NCBI RefSeq assembly: GCF_003347605.1
Contig: NZ_QDFZ01000001.1
Location: forward strand, 1 to 64,000
From: Chryseobacterium sp. KLBC 52
GTDB taxonomy: Bacteria; Bacteroidota; Bacteroidia; Flavobacteriales; Weeksellaceae
Length of the DNA stretch: 64,000 nucleotides
Direction of reading: 5' to 3'
Shown here piece after piece: positions 24,704 to 33,358 of the stretch. Each line of letters starts with the position of its first letter. The first letter of the stretch is position 1. The notes below the pieces were generated by a model that made no database searches, was not told the origin of the DNA, and worked only from the letters and a program-made list of their open reading frames with translations. The translations under genes were made by a program, and so were the position numbers.

Positions 24704-25327
24704 TTGAAAAATTATAATCTTTTTTACTTTACCATCATCTTATTTCTGATGCTTTCGTGTTCAGAAAAGAAGAATGGGGTAAAGGAAAAGGCCGTAAAAC
24801 CAGCCGTAACAATACTCATACAGCCATTTAAAGATATTAAACCTGAAACCGTAGCAAAAGTAACTGAAGGGATAAAAAAAGTATATCCGAACGTAAAAGT
24901 TCTGAATGCGATAGACTTTCCTGAAAATACTTATTATAAAGAGAGAAACCGTTATAGAGCCGATTCAATCATTAAATTTTTGAATAAAGAAACAAAAGAA
25001 GGCTTTGTGACAATAGGTCTGACAGCGAAGGATATCAGTGCCACCAGAGGAAAGATCAAAGACTTTGGAATCATGGGGTTGGGGTACAGGCCTGGAAAAG
25101 CTTGTGTAGCTTCAGATTTCAGACTGAGTAAAGAAAACCGGGATGAACAGTTTTATAAAATAGCCATTCATGAGCTTGGTCATACACAAGGGTTACCCCA
25201 TTGCCCGGAAAAAATGTGTTTTATGAGAGATGCAGAAGGTAAGAATCCAACCAACGAAGAAACGGATTTCTGCAAAAAATGCAAAACTTTTTTAATTAAT
25301 AAAAATTGGAAATTTAATTCAATATGA
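24704..25327 (+). CDS. Archaemetzincin-like zinc protease lipoprotein
   Basis: 207 residues. Lipoprotein signal with lipobox LMLSC (about C19). Zinc motif HELGHTQGLPH (H156, H160, H166, general base E157) is followed by CPEKMC, FM (Met-turn) and CKKC, exactly the archaemetzincin signature CxxxxCxM...CxxC. Probably a membrane-anchored periplasmic or surface metallopeptidase. The start codon is TTG at 24704; the frame upstream closes at 24683 with no ATG. Its stop overlaps the barstar start by 4 bp, so the two are coupled. Confidence 0.85.
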   Translation: MKNYNLFYFTIILFLMLSCSEKKNGVKEKAVKPAVTILIQPFKDIKPETVAKVTEGIKKVYPNVKVLNAIDFPENTYYKERNRYRADSIIKFLNKETKEGFVTIGLTAKDISATRGKIKDFGIMGLGYRPGKACVASDFRLSKENRDEQFYKIAIHELGHTQGLPHCPEKMCFMRDAEGKNPTNEETDFCKKCKTFLINKNWKFNSI

Positions 25328-25635
25328 AGACAGTATATATAGATTTTACAGACATAGGTGACTATGAAGATTTTTACACCCAGCTCAAGGAGAAAGTTGA
25401 GCTTCCTGAGCATTTTGGGGATAATCTTGATGCACTTTTTGATACCATTACCGGTAATCTGGAAATGCCACTCCACTTAGAATTCGTTAACATGACTGTA
25501 GATCAGCTTGAGATTTTCGAAGACTTGCTGACTACTCTTGAAGATGCGGAAGAAGAAGTTGAAGAATTTAGTTTTAGCTACTATCTTGAGCAGTACGAAG
25601 ACGAAGATGATGATGTAGAATCTGAAGAAGAATAA
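25324..25635 (+). CDS. Barstar-family RNase inhibitor
   Basis: 103 residues. The barstar signature LPEHFGDNLDALFDTITG is clear (about 27-44), including the aspartates that plug the barnase active site (D35/D39 equivalents). Ends in a strongly acidic tail (EDEDDDVESEEE), which could mimic nucleic acid. Cytoplasmic, as expected for an inhibitor protecting the producer from a barnase. Cognate enzyme is presumably the barnase at 23749-24252. ATGA overlap with the protease gene. Confidence 0.9.
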   Translation: MKTVYIDFTDIGDYEDFYTQLKEKVELPEHFGDNLDALFDTITGNLEMPLHLEFVNMTVDQLEIFEDLLTTLEDAEEEVEEFSFSYYLEQYEDEDDDVESEEE

Positions 25636-25641
25636 AAAATA

Positions 25642-25675
25642 AAGGTTGTCCCAATACAGGAGACAGCCTTTTTTA
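25642..25675 (+). terminator. Intrinsic terminator after barstar
   Basis: AAGGTTGTCCC pairs with GGAGACAGCCTT (with G-U pairs), followed by TTTTTT. It ends the barnase-barstar transcript. Confidence 0.85.
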
Positions 25676-25722
25676 TGCTGATCCTTATTCTATAATATTC
25701 AAATCTTTATTCTTTAACATAC

Positions 25723-25755
25723 AAACCTAACAGGTTTTCAAAACCTGTTAGGTTT
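25723..25755. repeat. Perfect 15-bp inverted repeat (AAACCTAACAGGTTT)
   Basis: Arms 25723-25737 and 25741-25755 are perfect complements with a TCA loop. No U-tract follows in either direction, and a terminator already exists 50 bp upstream, so it looks like a dispersed palindromic repeat. Confidence 0.8.
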
Positions 25756-25865
25756 CTTATCTTATTTAACTGTAGCGTTTATTTAGGACTAATCAATGTG
25801 AAGTTTTTGCTTCCAAATCTGTAAAGGCTTCAAACTTGGACAGGGTTTAAAATATCAAGTTTACT

Positions 25866-25910
25866 TTTTTCACCCTTGTCAAGGTTTTAAACCTTGACAA
25901 GGGTGAAAAA
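25866..25910. repeat. Perfect 22-bp inverted repeat (CACCCTTGTCAAGG core)
   Basis: Arms 25866-25887 and 25889-25910 match over 22 bp with essentially no loop and end in T5/A5 runs. It could act as a bidirectional terminator for cdd as well as being a repeat element. Confidence 0.8.
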
Positions 25911-25945
25911 TCTCATCTTTTGGTCAATTTACTATCTCGCTTTAG

Positions 25946-26428
25946 TTACAAAAACGTAGAATCAAAATAAAAAGGAAGCAGATCTTTCACTGCATGTACT
26001 TTTACAACCTCCTCATTCATACTTGAAAAATAAAGGTCGATATTTTCATTCTGCTTGGTTTCGTATTCAATCAAACTCTGGCGACAAGCTCCGCAAGGAG
26101 GAATTGGTGGGTTTTTCTCATGAAATTCTTTAGGTCCACCCACAACGAAAATCTTTTTTATTTTCACATCCGGGAAATTGGCGGCAACCCAAAAAACAGT
26201 CGTTCTTTCAGCACACAGACCGGATGGATAGGCTGCATTTTCCTGGTTGTTCCCGGAATAGATTTCTCCGTTTTCCAATAATACGGAACATCCTACCAAA
26301 AATTGAGAATAAGGCGCATATGCATTCTCACGAGCCTCTTTGGCTCTTTCAAACAATTGTTTTTCTATATCGCTCAGTTCACTGCTATTTTTAAAATATT
26401 CGTAACCGATCTGTATGTCTTTTTTCAT
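25946..26428 (-). CDS. cdd: Cytidine deaminase
   Basis: 160 residues. The zinc and catalytic site is LCAERTT (C72, E74) with PCGACRQ (C112, C115), and YAPYSQFLVGCSVL (about 37-50) is the substrate-binding start of the deaminase fold. It converts cytidine/deoxycytidine to uridine/deoxyuridine in pyrimidine salvage. Tetrameric single-domain type by length. Monocistronic, divergent from the flavin oxidoreductase gene. Confidence 0.93.
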   Translation of the reverse strand: MKKDIQIGYEYFKNSSELSDIEKQLFERAKEARENAYAPYSQFLVGCSVLLENGEIYSGNNQENAAYPSGLCAERTTVFWVAANFPDVKIKKIFVVGGPKEFHEKNPPIPPCGACRQSLIEYETKQNENIDLYFSSMNEEVVKVHAVKDLLPFYFDSTFL

Positions 26429-26529
26429 ATATTGTCAACTAAAAAAGGGGGGTAAAATTAGTTCTTTTTAATGAAGTGGGCAATATTTTATTCTTCCGGT
26501 GAAAAGTTCAATTTTTTTAAAATAATACA

Positions 26530-27582
26530 ATGTTATATACACCAATAAAATTCAGGAATATAGAGTTAAAAAACAGATGGGTAATGTCTCCCATGTGTAT
26601 GTATTCGTGTGAAAACGGAGAGGCTAACGACTTCCATTTTGTACACTATGGAAGCAGATCGCAGGGCGGTACCGGTCTTTTGATGGTAGAAGCTACAGGA
26701 GTAGAACCCAAAGGAAGAATTACCAATCACTGCATGGGAATCTGGAATGATGAACAGGCAGCGAAACTGCAAAGAATTGTAGAATTTGTACATAAAAATT
26801 CAGAAAGTAAAATAGGAATTCAACTGGCTCATGCCGGAAGAAAAGGGTCAACATGGAATAATATACAGATTCCTGTGGAAGAAGGTTGGGAAACAGTTGC
26901 ACCAAGCCCTATTCCTTATCACCCTACAGAAAGAATTCCGCATGTATTGAGTACGGATGAGGTAAAGGAAATTGTTCAGAATTTTAAAAAAGCAACTCGA
27001 AGAGCCGTAAAAGCAGGTTTTGATGTCATCGAAATTCACGGCGCTCACGGATATCTGATCCATCAGTTTTTGTCACCGCTTTCCAATATCAGAACAGATG
27101 AATATGGCGGAAGCTTTGAAAACAGAATCAGATTTCTGATCGAAATTGTAGATGCTGTTAACGAAGAGCTTAATGAAAATACAGCCCTTTTTGTAAGGAT
27201 TTCAGGAACGGAATATGCTGAAAATGGCTGGGATATTCATAGCAGCGTAGCGCTGGCAAAAATTTTAAAAGAACATTCCGTAGACCTTGTAGATGTATCC
27301 AGCGGAGGAAATATTCATGGGGCGAAAATCTCAGTTTTCGATGGGTATCAGGTTCCTTTTTCTTCACAGGTGAGAAATGAAGCTGAAGTGAAGACAGGAG
27401 CAGTAGGTTTGATTACCAGCGTACAACAAGCCGAAGAAATCCTTCAGAAAGGGGATGCTGATCTTATCTTTGTAGCAAGAGAGATTCTGAGAAATCCTTA
27501 TATTGCTGTTCAGGGATCTTTCGAAATGAAAGAAGACTGTTTTTTCCCACACCAGTATACCAGAGCCAAAATCTCTACTTAA
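26530..27582 (+). CDS. NADH:flavin oxidoreductase, YqjM-like Old Yellow Enzyme
   Basis: 350 residues in a TIM barrel. The N-terminus RNIELKNRWVMSPMCMYSCENG has the thermophilic-like/YqjM Cys of PMCMYS, QLAHAGRKGST contributes the FMN site, and IEIHGAHGYLIHQFLSP carries the His-His pair that binds substrate carbonyls. EYGGSFENRIRF and VDVSSGGN continue the family pattern. FMN-dependent reduction of activated alkenes using NAD(P)H is expected. Followed by the DUF2752 gene at 32 bp. Confidence 0.92.
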   Translation: MLYTPIKFRNIELKNRWVMSPMCMYSCENGEANDFHFVHYGSRSQGGTGLLMVEATGVEPKGRITNHCMGIWNDEQAAKLQRIVEFVHKNSESKIGIQLAHAGRKGSTWNNIQIPVEEGWETVAPSPIPYHPTERIPHVLSTDEVKEIVQNFKKATRRAVKAGFDVIEIHGAHGYLIHQFLSPLSNIRTDEYGGSFENRIRFLIEIVDAVNEELNENTALFVRISGTEYAENGWDIHSSVALAKILKEHSVDLVDVSSGGNIHGAKISVFDGYQVPFSSQVRNEAEVKTGAVGLITSVQQAEEILQKGDADLIFVAREILRNPYIAVQGSFEMKEDCFFPHQYTRAKIST

Positions 27583-27614
27583 CGACCAGAAAATAATCTG
27601 TAAAAACAACAGAA

Positions 27615-27893
27615 ATGGATATCAATGATTTTATGCTTACCTGCCCCAGTAAAAAATTCCTTGGGATAGAATGTCTGGGCTGTGGTGCGCAGAGAGCAAT
27701 CGTATTGGTATTTGAAGGAAAGTTTTCAGAAGCTTTTCAAATGTATCCGGCTGTATACACCTTATTGTTATTCTTTTTGATCCTTGGGGTAAGCTTTATC
27801 GATAAAAAAAGAAAATACAGTCATATTTTAATGATTATGGTGGTTGTTAACCTGATTATTATGGTAATTGGGTATCTGTATAAACACTTGTAA
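27615..27893 (+). CDS. DUF2752 membrane protein
   Basis: 92 residues. The DUF2752 hallmark is CPSKKFLGIECLGCGAQRAI (about 10-29), with cysteines spaced as in the family. Two hydrophobic segments follow (about 45-63 and 70-88). Inner-membrane protein of unknown function, widespread in Bacteroidota. Probably the last gene of the flavin oxidoreductase transcript. Confidence 0.85.
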   Translation: MDINDFMLTCPSKKFLGIECLGCGAQRAIVLVFEGKFSEAFQMYPAVYTLLLFFLILGVSFIDKKRKYSHILMIMVVVNLIIMVIGYLYKHL

Positions 27894-28103
27894 TTATAAA
27901 AACCTACAGTAAGTATTTGATTTTAAGTTGTTTGAGTGCTTTGGTCTTTTATTTCGTGTATGTGGTAAAATTTTAATAAAAAATACAATTTATTAGATTA
28001 AAATTCCTGTATTGTTTTGTTGTGTAGAATTTTAAAATGTCGTAGAATTACTACAATTTCTGAAACAGTGCCGTAAAAACTTTTTAAATTAGAACATGAA
28101 CTC

Positions 28104-28111
28104 TATCTTTG
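28104..28111 (+). promoter_or_regulatory. Candidate -7 box of the TssD/Hcp gene
   Basis: TATCTTTG fits TAnnTTTG, and a T-run at about 28081-28085 sits at the -33 distance. It precedes the start codon by 52 bp, leaving an untranslated leader of about 45 nt. Confidence 0.5.
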
Positions 28112-28163
28112 TTACATAAATCCTATATCAGGGAAGAGTCGTTAATGATTAAAATTTAAGAAT

Positions 28164-28568
28164 ATGGCAGGAAATTCAAGAGGAATCTTAAAATTCAATG
28201 GAGGTGAAGGTCAGAAGTTGTTAAAGCTTAACTATAGCGTGTCAAGATCTACAGATGTTTCAGGACGTGTAGCATCTGACCCGTCAAACGCATTGATCAA
28301 AGTAACAATTGAAGCAACAGAGAAATCTGATGTTTTAGAAAGTTTATTAAACAGTAAATATAAGCCAACAAGCGGAGAAATCAACTTTAATAAATCTCAC
28401 GAAGAAGGAACATTGATCTCTTTGAAGTGGGAAAACGGATATGTAATCCAGCACGAAGTAGACTTCGATGCCATTGATAGCAATAATATGCTGATCAGCT
28501 TTGTAATCAGTGCTGAAAGCATTACGTATGGAAATTCATCTTATGACGGACTTTGGCCAATGAGCTAA
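28164..28568 (+). CDS. tssD: T6SS tube protein TssD (Hcp-like, Bacteroidota type)
   Basis: 134 residues, a typical TssD/Hcp of the subtype iii system. Beta-rich with LKFNGGEGQKLLKLNYSVSR at the start, VTIEATEKSDVLESLLNS in the middle and ISFVISAESITYG near the end. Hexameric rings stack into the tube that is fired into target cells. It has its own promoter-like box and terminator, so expression can exceed that of the downstream spike and effector genes. No sheath or baseplate genes are in the window. Confidence 0.9.
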   Translation: MAGNSRGILKFNGGEGQKLLKLNYSVSRSTDVSGRVASDPSNALIKVTIEATEKSDVLESLLNSKYKPTSGEINFNKSHEEGTLISLKWENGYVIQHEVDFDAIDSNNMLISFVISAESITYGNSSYDGLWPMS

Positions 28569-28590
28569 GTCTTTCATGAGTAAGAAATAA

Positions 28591-28619
28591 AAGACTGTCT
28601 TATAAGACGGTCTTTTTTT
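28591..28619 (+). terminator. Terminator after tssD
   Basis: AAGACTGTCT (28591-28600) pairs with AGACGGTCTT (28605-28614) around TATA, followed by TTTTT. It isolates tssD from vgrG. Confidence 0.9.
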
Positions 28620-28714
28620 ACCTAAGACTATATTCTGCAGGATCTTTTGTTTTTATTTTTAAACTCTCTTTCTGTTGAATAATCGTTTAGAAAACTAATC
28701 AAATCACTAAAAAT

Positions 28715-30646
28715 ATGTCAAATACACCTGGAAACTCACAAGCGGCGTCTTTTCGTCCGACGCAGAATGCAGATGGTATTTCCGAAAACCATCACACAGG
28801 TATCAACCGTCTGGTAAAACTTTCTCTCGTCATAGAAGGGAAGATTATCAAGTACTATAAGCATTTCAAGCTTAAGCAAAGTACCAGACGACATCACGAA
28901 TTTACGCTGACACTGGCACACGATACTCTGGGAGACAGACAGACCCATTCATTGGAAGAAGCCAACAAATTCCTTGGAAAGAGACTTACAGCCGTTATTT
29001 CCTATAAAGATATTGACAACAGCCCGGAGAGAACTTTTGTAGGAGTAATTACCGGCGTGGGATTCAGTCAGGAACATATGAGCTTAGGAAATATTGTGCT
29101 TACAGGTTTCAGTCCTACCATTCTTCTTGACGGAGCACCGCATATCCAGAGTTTTGGCGGGAGTCAATCGGTTAATGTAGGAATTATTGCTGAAGAAGTA
29201 ATCAAACAGGGAATTGACAAAAGCAGATTTGATGTCAGAGTAGATGCCAATAACTTTTCTCAGATTATCTATAGCAGCCAGTATGATGAAACGCATTATA
29301 ACTATCTGGCAAGAATGGCTGAAGCCTATGGGGAACAATTTTACTATGACGGTGAAGTTTTACATTTCGGAAAGCTTCCTGCTCAGAATAAACCTATTAT
29401 CCTTACCTATGGAAGCAGCGCCAATGAAATAAAAGTTGAGCTGAAAGCAGTACATACAAAACCTCAATTTTACGGTTACAACAGTAATAAAAATGAAAGG
29501 CTGACTTCCGGTTCTACCCCCATCAAGCATGTAAGTGATCTTGCAAAAACAGCATACAGTCATAACGAAACGATCTATAAAACTCCGGCTTTACAGATGG
29601 CTCCTATCAAAGCTACTACCCATTTAGATGTGGAGTACTCTCAGAAAAGTGCAGCTGGAAGTGAAGCAGTCAATGTTTTTTCTGTTTCAGGAAATACAAC
29701 GGTTCCTTTCCTGCATCCAGGCTGCGTAGCAGATGTCCAGATGCGTAAACAGGATTCCAATGAAACCTCGTATTTTACCAGAATCATGATTACGGAAGCA
29801 GAACATGAAGTTGACACCATCGGTCATTACAAAGGAAGCTTCGTAGGAATAGCGGCAGATACAGGGTTTCTTCCAAAACCGGAATACACCATTCCGAAGG
29901 CGGAGCCGCAGACTGCCACTGTAATTTCCAATACGGATCCCGAAGGACAGGGAAGAATACAGGTAAGATTTGACTGGCAGACCAATGATACCACTCACTT
30001 TATCCGTATGATGAGCCCCGATGCAGGAGGAACAGATCAGATTACCCAAAACCGTGGTTACGTAGCCATTCCGGAAGTGGGAGATCAGGTGATGGTCAAT
30101 TTTGTACACAGCCATCCTGACAGACCTTTCGTAATGGGAGGAATGTTCCACGGAGGCATTGCTTTAGGAGGTGGCGTCAACAATCACCTGAAATCTATCC
30201 AGACCAGAAGCGGAATCAGGATTCTAATGAATGATGAAGAAGGAAGTGTAACGATTCTTGATCCAAGCGGAAATACCTATTACATGGACGGACAGGGAAA
30301 TATCAGTATGAAAGCCCCTAAAAACTTTACGTTGAATGCGGGTGATAATATCAACATCACTGCAGGAAAAGAAATTTCAATAGGAGCAGGAGCAAGTATT
30401 ACCAGTACCGCAAATGATAATATTGTTTCCATTGCAGGAAAAGATATGAAACTTACCGCTTCAGGAGACATTACGGAAGCTTCCGACACCAGAACGGAAA
30501 TGATTGAAAAAGAATTCAAGAGACAGTCTGAAACATCCAACGAAATAGCAGGGGAAATTTCCATGTTCAGCGAACTGGAAAATATGACCATGCAGAGCGG
30601 AAAGATTGTAGAATTCAACAGTGCTGAAAAATCAAAACTTTTCTGA
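28715..30646 (+). CDS. vgrG: T6SS spike protein VgrG
   Basis: 643 residues. The gp27-like region covers about 30-390 (NRLVKLSLVIEGKIIKYYKHF; YNYLARMAEAYGEQFYYDG). The gp5-like OB-fold starts near 398 (ATVISNTDPEGQGRIQVRFDWQ) and includes NRGYVAIPEVGDQVMVNFVHSHPDRPFVMG. From about 500 a triple-helix needle shows repeats such as GNISMKAPKNFTLNAGDNINITAGKEISIGAG. No enzymatic C-terminal extension, so effectors bind rather than being fused. The tip is probably the DUF4280 protein at 34431. The first gene after the tssD terminator, heading the effector operon. Confidence 0.93.
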   Translation: MSNTPGNSQAASFRPTQNADGISENHHTGINRLVKLSLVIEGKIIKYYKHFKLKQSTRRHHEFTLTLAHDTLGDRQTHSLEEANKFLGKRLTAVISYKDIDNSPERTFVGVITGVGFSQEHMSLGNIVLTGFSPTILLDGAPHIQSFGGSQSVNVGIIAEEVIKQGIDKSRFDVRVDANNFSQIIYSSQYDETHYNYLARMAEAYGEQFYYDGEVLHFGKLPAQNKPIILTYGSSANEIKVELKAVHTKPQFYGYNSNKNERLTSGSTPIKHVSDLAKTAYSHNETIYKTPALQMAPIKATTHLDVEYSQKSAAGSEAVNVFSVSGNTTVPFLHPGCVADVQMRKQDSNETSYFTRIMITEAEHEVDTIGHYKGSFVGIAADTGFLPKPEYTIPKAEPQTATVISNTDPEGQGRIQVRFDWQTNDTTHFIRMMSPDAGGTDQITQNRGYVAIPEVGDQVMVNFVHSHPDRPFVMGGMFHGGIALGGGVNNHLKSIQTRSGIRILMNDEEGSVTILDPSGNTYYMDGQGNISMKAPKNFTLNAGDNINITAGKEISIGAGASITSTANDNIVSIAGKDMKLTASGDITEASDTRTEMIEKEFKRQSETSNEIAGEISMFSELENMTMQSGKIVEFNSAEKSKLF

Positions 30647-30647
30647 T

Positions 30648-30818
30648 ATGGCGATCATCAAAACAGCAACCAATCTGCGCATCACAGTGAAAGATTCTTA
30701 CCATCTGAGCGTAGGAAAAAAGGTTGAAAAAATAGCAAAAAAAATTAATGTGGAAGCACACAGAGATAACCTGGTTTTAGCAAGTAACAAGAAGATTATG
30801 TCCCATGGTCATAAGTAA
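30648..30818 (+). CDS. 56-residue VgrG-associated protein
   Basis: Starts at the ATG 1 bp past the vgrG stop (MAIIKTATNLRITV), giving 56 residues; the open frame runs back to 30621 within vgrG. Contents such as ITVKDSYHLSVGKKVEKIAKKI, HRDNLVLASNKKI resemble the beta-strand repeats of VgrG needles ending in a His-Gly-His-Lys tail. It overlaps the next gene by 14 bp. Not a recognised family; could extend the spike or be a small adaptor. Confidence 0.6.
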   Translation: MAIIKTATNLRITVKDSYHLSVGKKVEKIAKKINVEAHRDNLVLASNKKIMSHGHK

Positions 30819-31854
30819 ATATAACCTGCTGATTCTTTTAATAGGATGTTTTTCATTAACGAATTGTCAGAATAAAAAAATGGAAGAAAAATACAGTTGG
30901 CTGGGAACCGTTTCTGCCCCGCAGGAATACCCGATGGAAGTGTATGAAGGAGCTATTGTTGCCGATGATTTTACTTACGGCTTTGATGCCATCTGGGGAA
31001 CACAGAATACAGGTTGGGGAAAAGAAGGAGGCACCATGAACGTCAATACCGAAAGGATGGATGCTCCTCATGAACTGGAATTCACATGGTATTCTCTGGT
31101 AGAAAATAAATTCTACACCGGAAAATGGAATCTGGACAAAGAAAAGATTAAAAGCCTTTTTAATGAAGGATTTGTAGATCAGGATACGAAAAAGAAAGCT
31201 ACTTACAACTCCTTTGTGGTAGGACTAGCTCCGCAGGGAAGAGTCGTGCTTTGGATGAAAGGTCCCGGAAACCAGAAAGAAATAGGTGCTTTTCAGGCTC
31301 ATGATACCATTATTACCAAAGAAAAAGCATACGATAACGCTCAGTATATGCTGAAGGAAGGCTTTGCAGAAAGAATGCTTAAAGATCCTTCTTACAAGAC
31401 ATTCAAGCCGGAAGTTCGTGAGAAAATTGAAAAAGAAGGCTATCCTGCAGCAGATATTTATAACGTATACAGAGAGAAATACAGCTGGAAACCTGTTGTG
31501 GTTTTGCCTGAAGGAGCCACATGGATCGATTTCGGTTTCACCAATTATAACGGGGAGCAGGAAAATCTTTTTGACCAAAGTTTAAAAGAGAATACTTACA
31601 AAAGCAGAGCTGTACCAAGATTCTGTGGTTTTTACTGGAAAGATAAAAACAACAACAGATATGCCGTATGGATAGACGCTTTTGATGATAAAGAAATATT
31701 TGATCTGTTTCAGAAATCAGGAAAAGACAAAAATATTGATCTGACCATTAAAGTCAATGAAGACAATACCAAAGTTGTAGTGTCTTTAGAATCTGAAAAA
31801 GAAAAAATGGCCGTTACCAAAGCAAAAATCAGGGTATCCCGAAAGATAGAATAA
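30805..31854 (+). CDS. DUF2931 lipoprotein, candidate immunity protein
   Basis: 349 residues. Lipoprotein signal with lipobox SLTNC (C21). The mature start KYSWLGTVSAPQEYPMEVYEGAIV, followed by Gly/Trp-rich WGTQNTGWGKEGG and the later TWIDFGFTNYNGEQENLF...CGFYWKDKNNNRYAVWIDAF, matches DUF2931 proteins, which are often found near T6SS genes in Bacteroidota. Placement directly before the DUF2235 lipase suggests periplasmic immunity to that effector; function is inferred only from position and localisation. Confidence 0.75.
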   Translation: MVISKYNLLILLIGCFSLTNCQNKKMEEKYSWLGTVSAPQEYPMEVYEGAIVADDFTYGFDAIWGTQNTGWGKEGGTMNVNTERMDAPHELEFTWYSLVENKFYTGKWNLDKEKIKSLFNEGFVDQDTKKKATYNSFVVGLAPQGRVVLWMKGPGNQKEIGAFQAHDTIITKEKAYDNAQYMLKEGFAERMLKDPSYKTFKPEVREKIEKEGYPAADIYNVYREKYSWKPVVVLPEGATWIDFGFTNYNGEQENLFDQSLKENTYKSRAVPRFCGFYWKDKNNNRYAVWIDAFDDKEIFDLFQKSGKDKNIDLTIKVNEDNTKVVVSLESEKEKMAVTKAKIRVSRKIE

Positions 31855-31888
31855 TAGGATTCAATCAGTCAATTTAAAAACAAGAACG

Positions 31889-33301
31889 ATGCACAATAAT
31901 CAATTTGGAAGTTATACACCATCTGTATCCAAAGAGGAAGTACTGGATATTACCATTGGGATTTTTTTTGACGGAACCCTGAATAATAAAACCAATACAG
32001 ACGAAAGAAAAAAGGGAACAGATGCCCATAAAAAACACGGCGGAAAAGCTGAAGATAACACCAGTTATAACAATGATTGGAGTAATGTAGCCCGCATGTG
32101 GGATAACTATGATAAAAACTTCGGAATTTATATAGAAGGAATCGGTACACAGGATAAAGAAGGAGATGCTACCCTGGGATATGCTTTCGGAACCGGAGAA
32201 ACCGGGATCAGATCAAAAGTGAGAAAAGGCTGCGAAGAAATCGTAAAAAAGGTGAAAACCATTAAAGCAGAAAAAAAAGCAGATAAAATTGCGGTTCTTA
32301 CTTTTGATGTATTCGGTTTCAGCCGTGGAGCTGCTGCCGCACGTAATTTTGTATACGAAATAGGAAAGGCAAAATATAAAGCCAGTTCACGCACCGTCGC
32401 AAACGAAGCTGTTTCAGTGACCATCTATTCAGATGATGACGGGAAAAGTGTTGATTCTGAAGAACTTCCAAAATGGGGACACCTTGGTCTCAAGCTTGAA
32501 GAAGCAGGATTAAAGGTAGATGTCTTAAAAGTAAGATTTCTGGGAATTTACGATACCGTTTCTTCCTATTCAAAATACCTGTCACCAGTACCTAATTTCA
32601 GCAATGACGTAGAAGAATTAAGCCTGAATGAAATTGGAAAAGCCCAGACTGTAGTTCACTTTATAGCCGCTGATGAACACAGAGAAAACTTTGACCTGAC
32701 AAGGGTCCATATCGGAACTGAAAAAACATTTCCTGGTGTACACTGTGATGTTGGAGGAGCCTATGAAAACGGACAGGAAACTTGGGAAGAGGTGGAAACG
32801 TCCTGGACAACCAGTTCCAAATTAGAAGCATTAAAAGCAGAACTTGTATCCGAAGGTTGGTATGAAAAAGATATGCTTACCATTACTCCCGGATTCTATT
32901 TATCATTGAGAGGATCCCGTTACCTGCTGAAAACTTACAGCTATATTCCTCTACATTTTATGGCTGAATACGGCATTGAGAAAAATCTTCCTATCATCTT
33001 AAAAAAAATGACGGATGATAAATATTCCATTTTGAATGATCAGTTTTTAATAGGAATAAAAGACCGTCTCAGAAGGTATGTGATGGGAAATGGCAAACCT
33101 TATGCCTTCAAACATTTTAAAGCACTGCGGGATGCTTATGGTGGAAACGAAGTGCCGGAAGACCGTCAGGATGCTTATCAGAAAGAAGTAAAAGAACAGA
33201 ACGATTTGAGATTCCTTCGTCTTCATTACCTTCACTGGTCAGCAAGAAGGGAAAAGATCGGTATGGACCCGAGACCGAACAGAACAAGAGTTATCCATTA
33301 G
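31889..33301 (+). CDS. DUF2235 T6SS lipase effector (Tle1-like)
   Basis: 470 residues, no signal peptide, as expected for T6SS cargo. DUF2235 alpha/beta-hydrolase motifs are IGIFFDGTLNN (D28), IYIEGIGTQ, the nucleophile elbow GFSRGAAAARNF (S145), FLGIYDTVSSY (catalytic Asp) and FPGVHCDVGGAYENG (catalytic His). Tle1 enzymes hydrolyse phospholipids in target membranes. Preceded by a DUF2931 lipoprotein and followed by a LysM protein and a PAAR-like tip, which fits spike-loaded effector delivery. The substrate itself is inferred from the family. Confidence 0.9.
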   Translation: MHNNQFGSYTPSVSKEEVLDITIGIFFDGTLNNKTNTDERKKGTDAHKKHGGKAEDNTSYNNDWSNVARMWDNYDKNFGIYIEGIGTQDKEGDATLGYAFGTGETGIRSKVRKGCEEIVKKVKTIKAEKKADKIAVLTFDVFGFSRGAAAARNFVYEIGKAKYKASSRTVANEAVSVTIYSDDDGKSVDSEELPKWGHLGLKLEEAGLKVDVLKVRFLGIYDTVSSYSKYLSPVPNFSNDVEELSLNEIGKAQTVVHFIAADEHRENFDLTRVHIGTEKTFPGVHCDVGGAYENGQETWEEVETSWTTSSKLEALKAELVSEGWYEKDMLTITPGFYLSLRGSRYLLKTYSYIPLHFMAEYGIEKNLPIILKKMTDDKYSILNDQFLIGIKDRLRRYVMGNGKPYAFKHFKALRDAYGGNEVPEDRQDAYQKEVKEQNDLRFLRLHYLHWSARREKIGMDPRPNRTRVIH

Positions 33302-33358
33302 AATTAAATTTTAAAAAAAGATACTGTCCAAAGAAAAAATTTGAAGCAGGAACATTTT

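Larger units (their letters stand above)
25636..25945. other. 310-bp intergenic region with terminator and two long palindromes
   Basis: No gene seen. It holds the terminator at 25642 and the palindromes 25723-25755 and 25866-25910 between convergent barstar and cdd. Confidence 0.8.

Noticed and set aside
24699..24706. TAATTTTG as a promoter for the archaemetzincin gene
   Set aside because: It overlaps the TTG start codon, so transcription would begin inside the coding region and lose the signal peptide.
29687..30151. 154-residue minus-strand frame inside vgrG
   Set aside because: Antisense to the conserved OB-fold region of VgrG; composition typical of a shadow.
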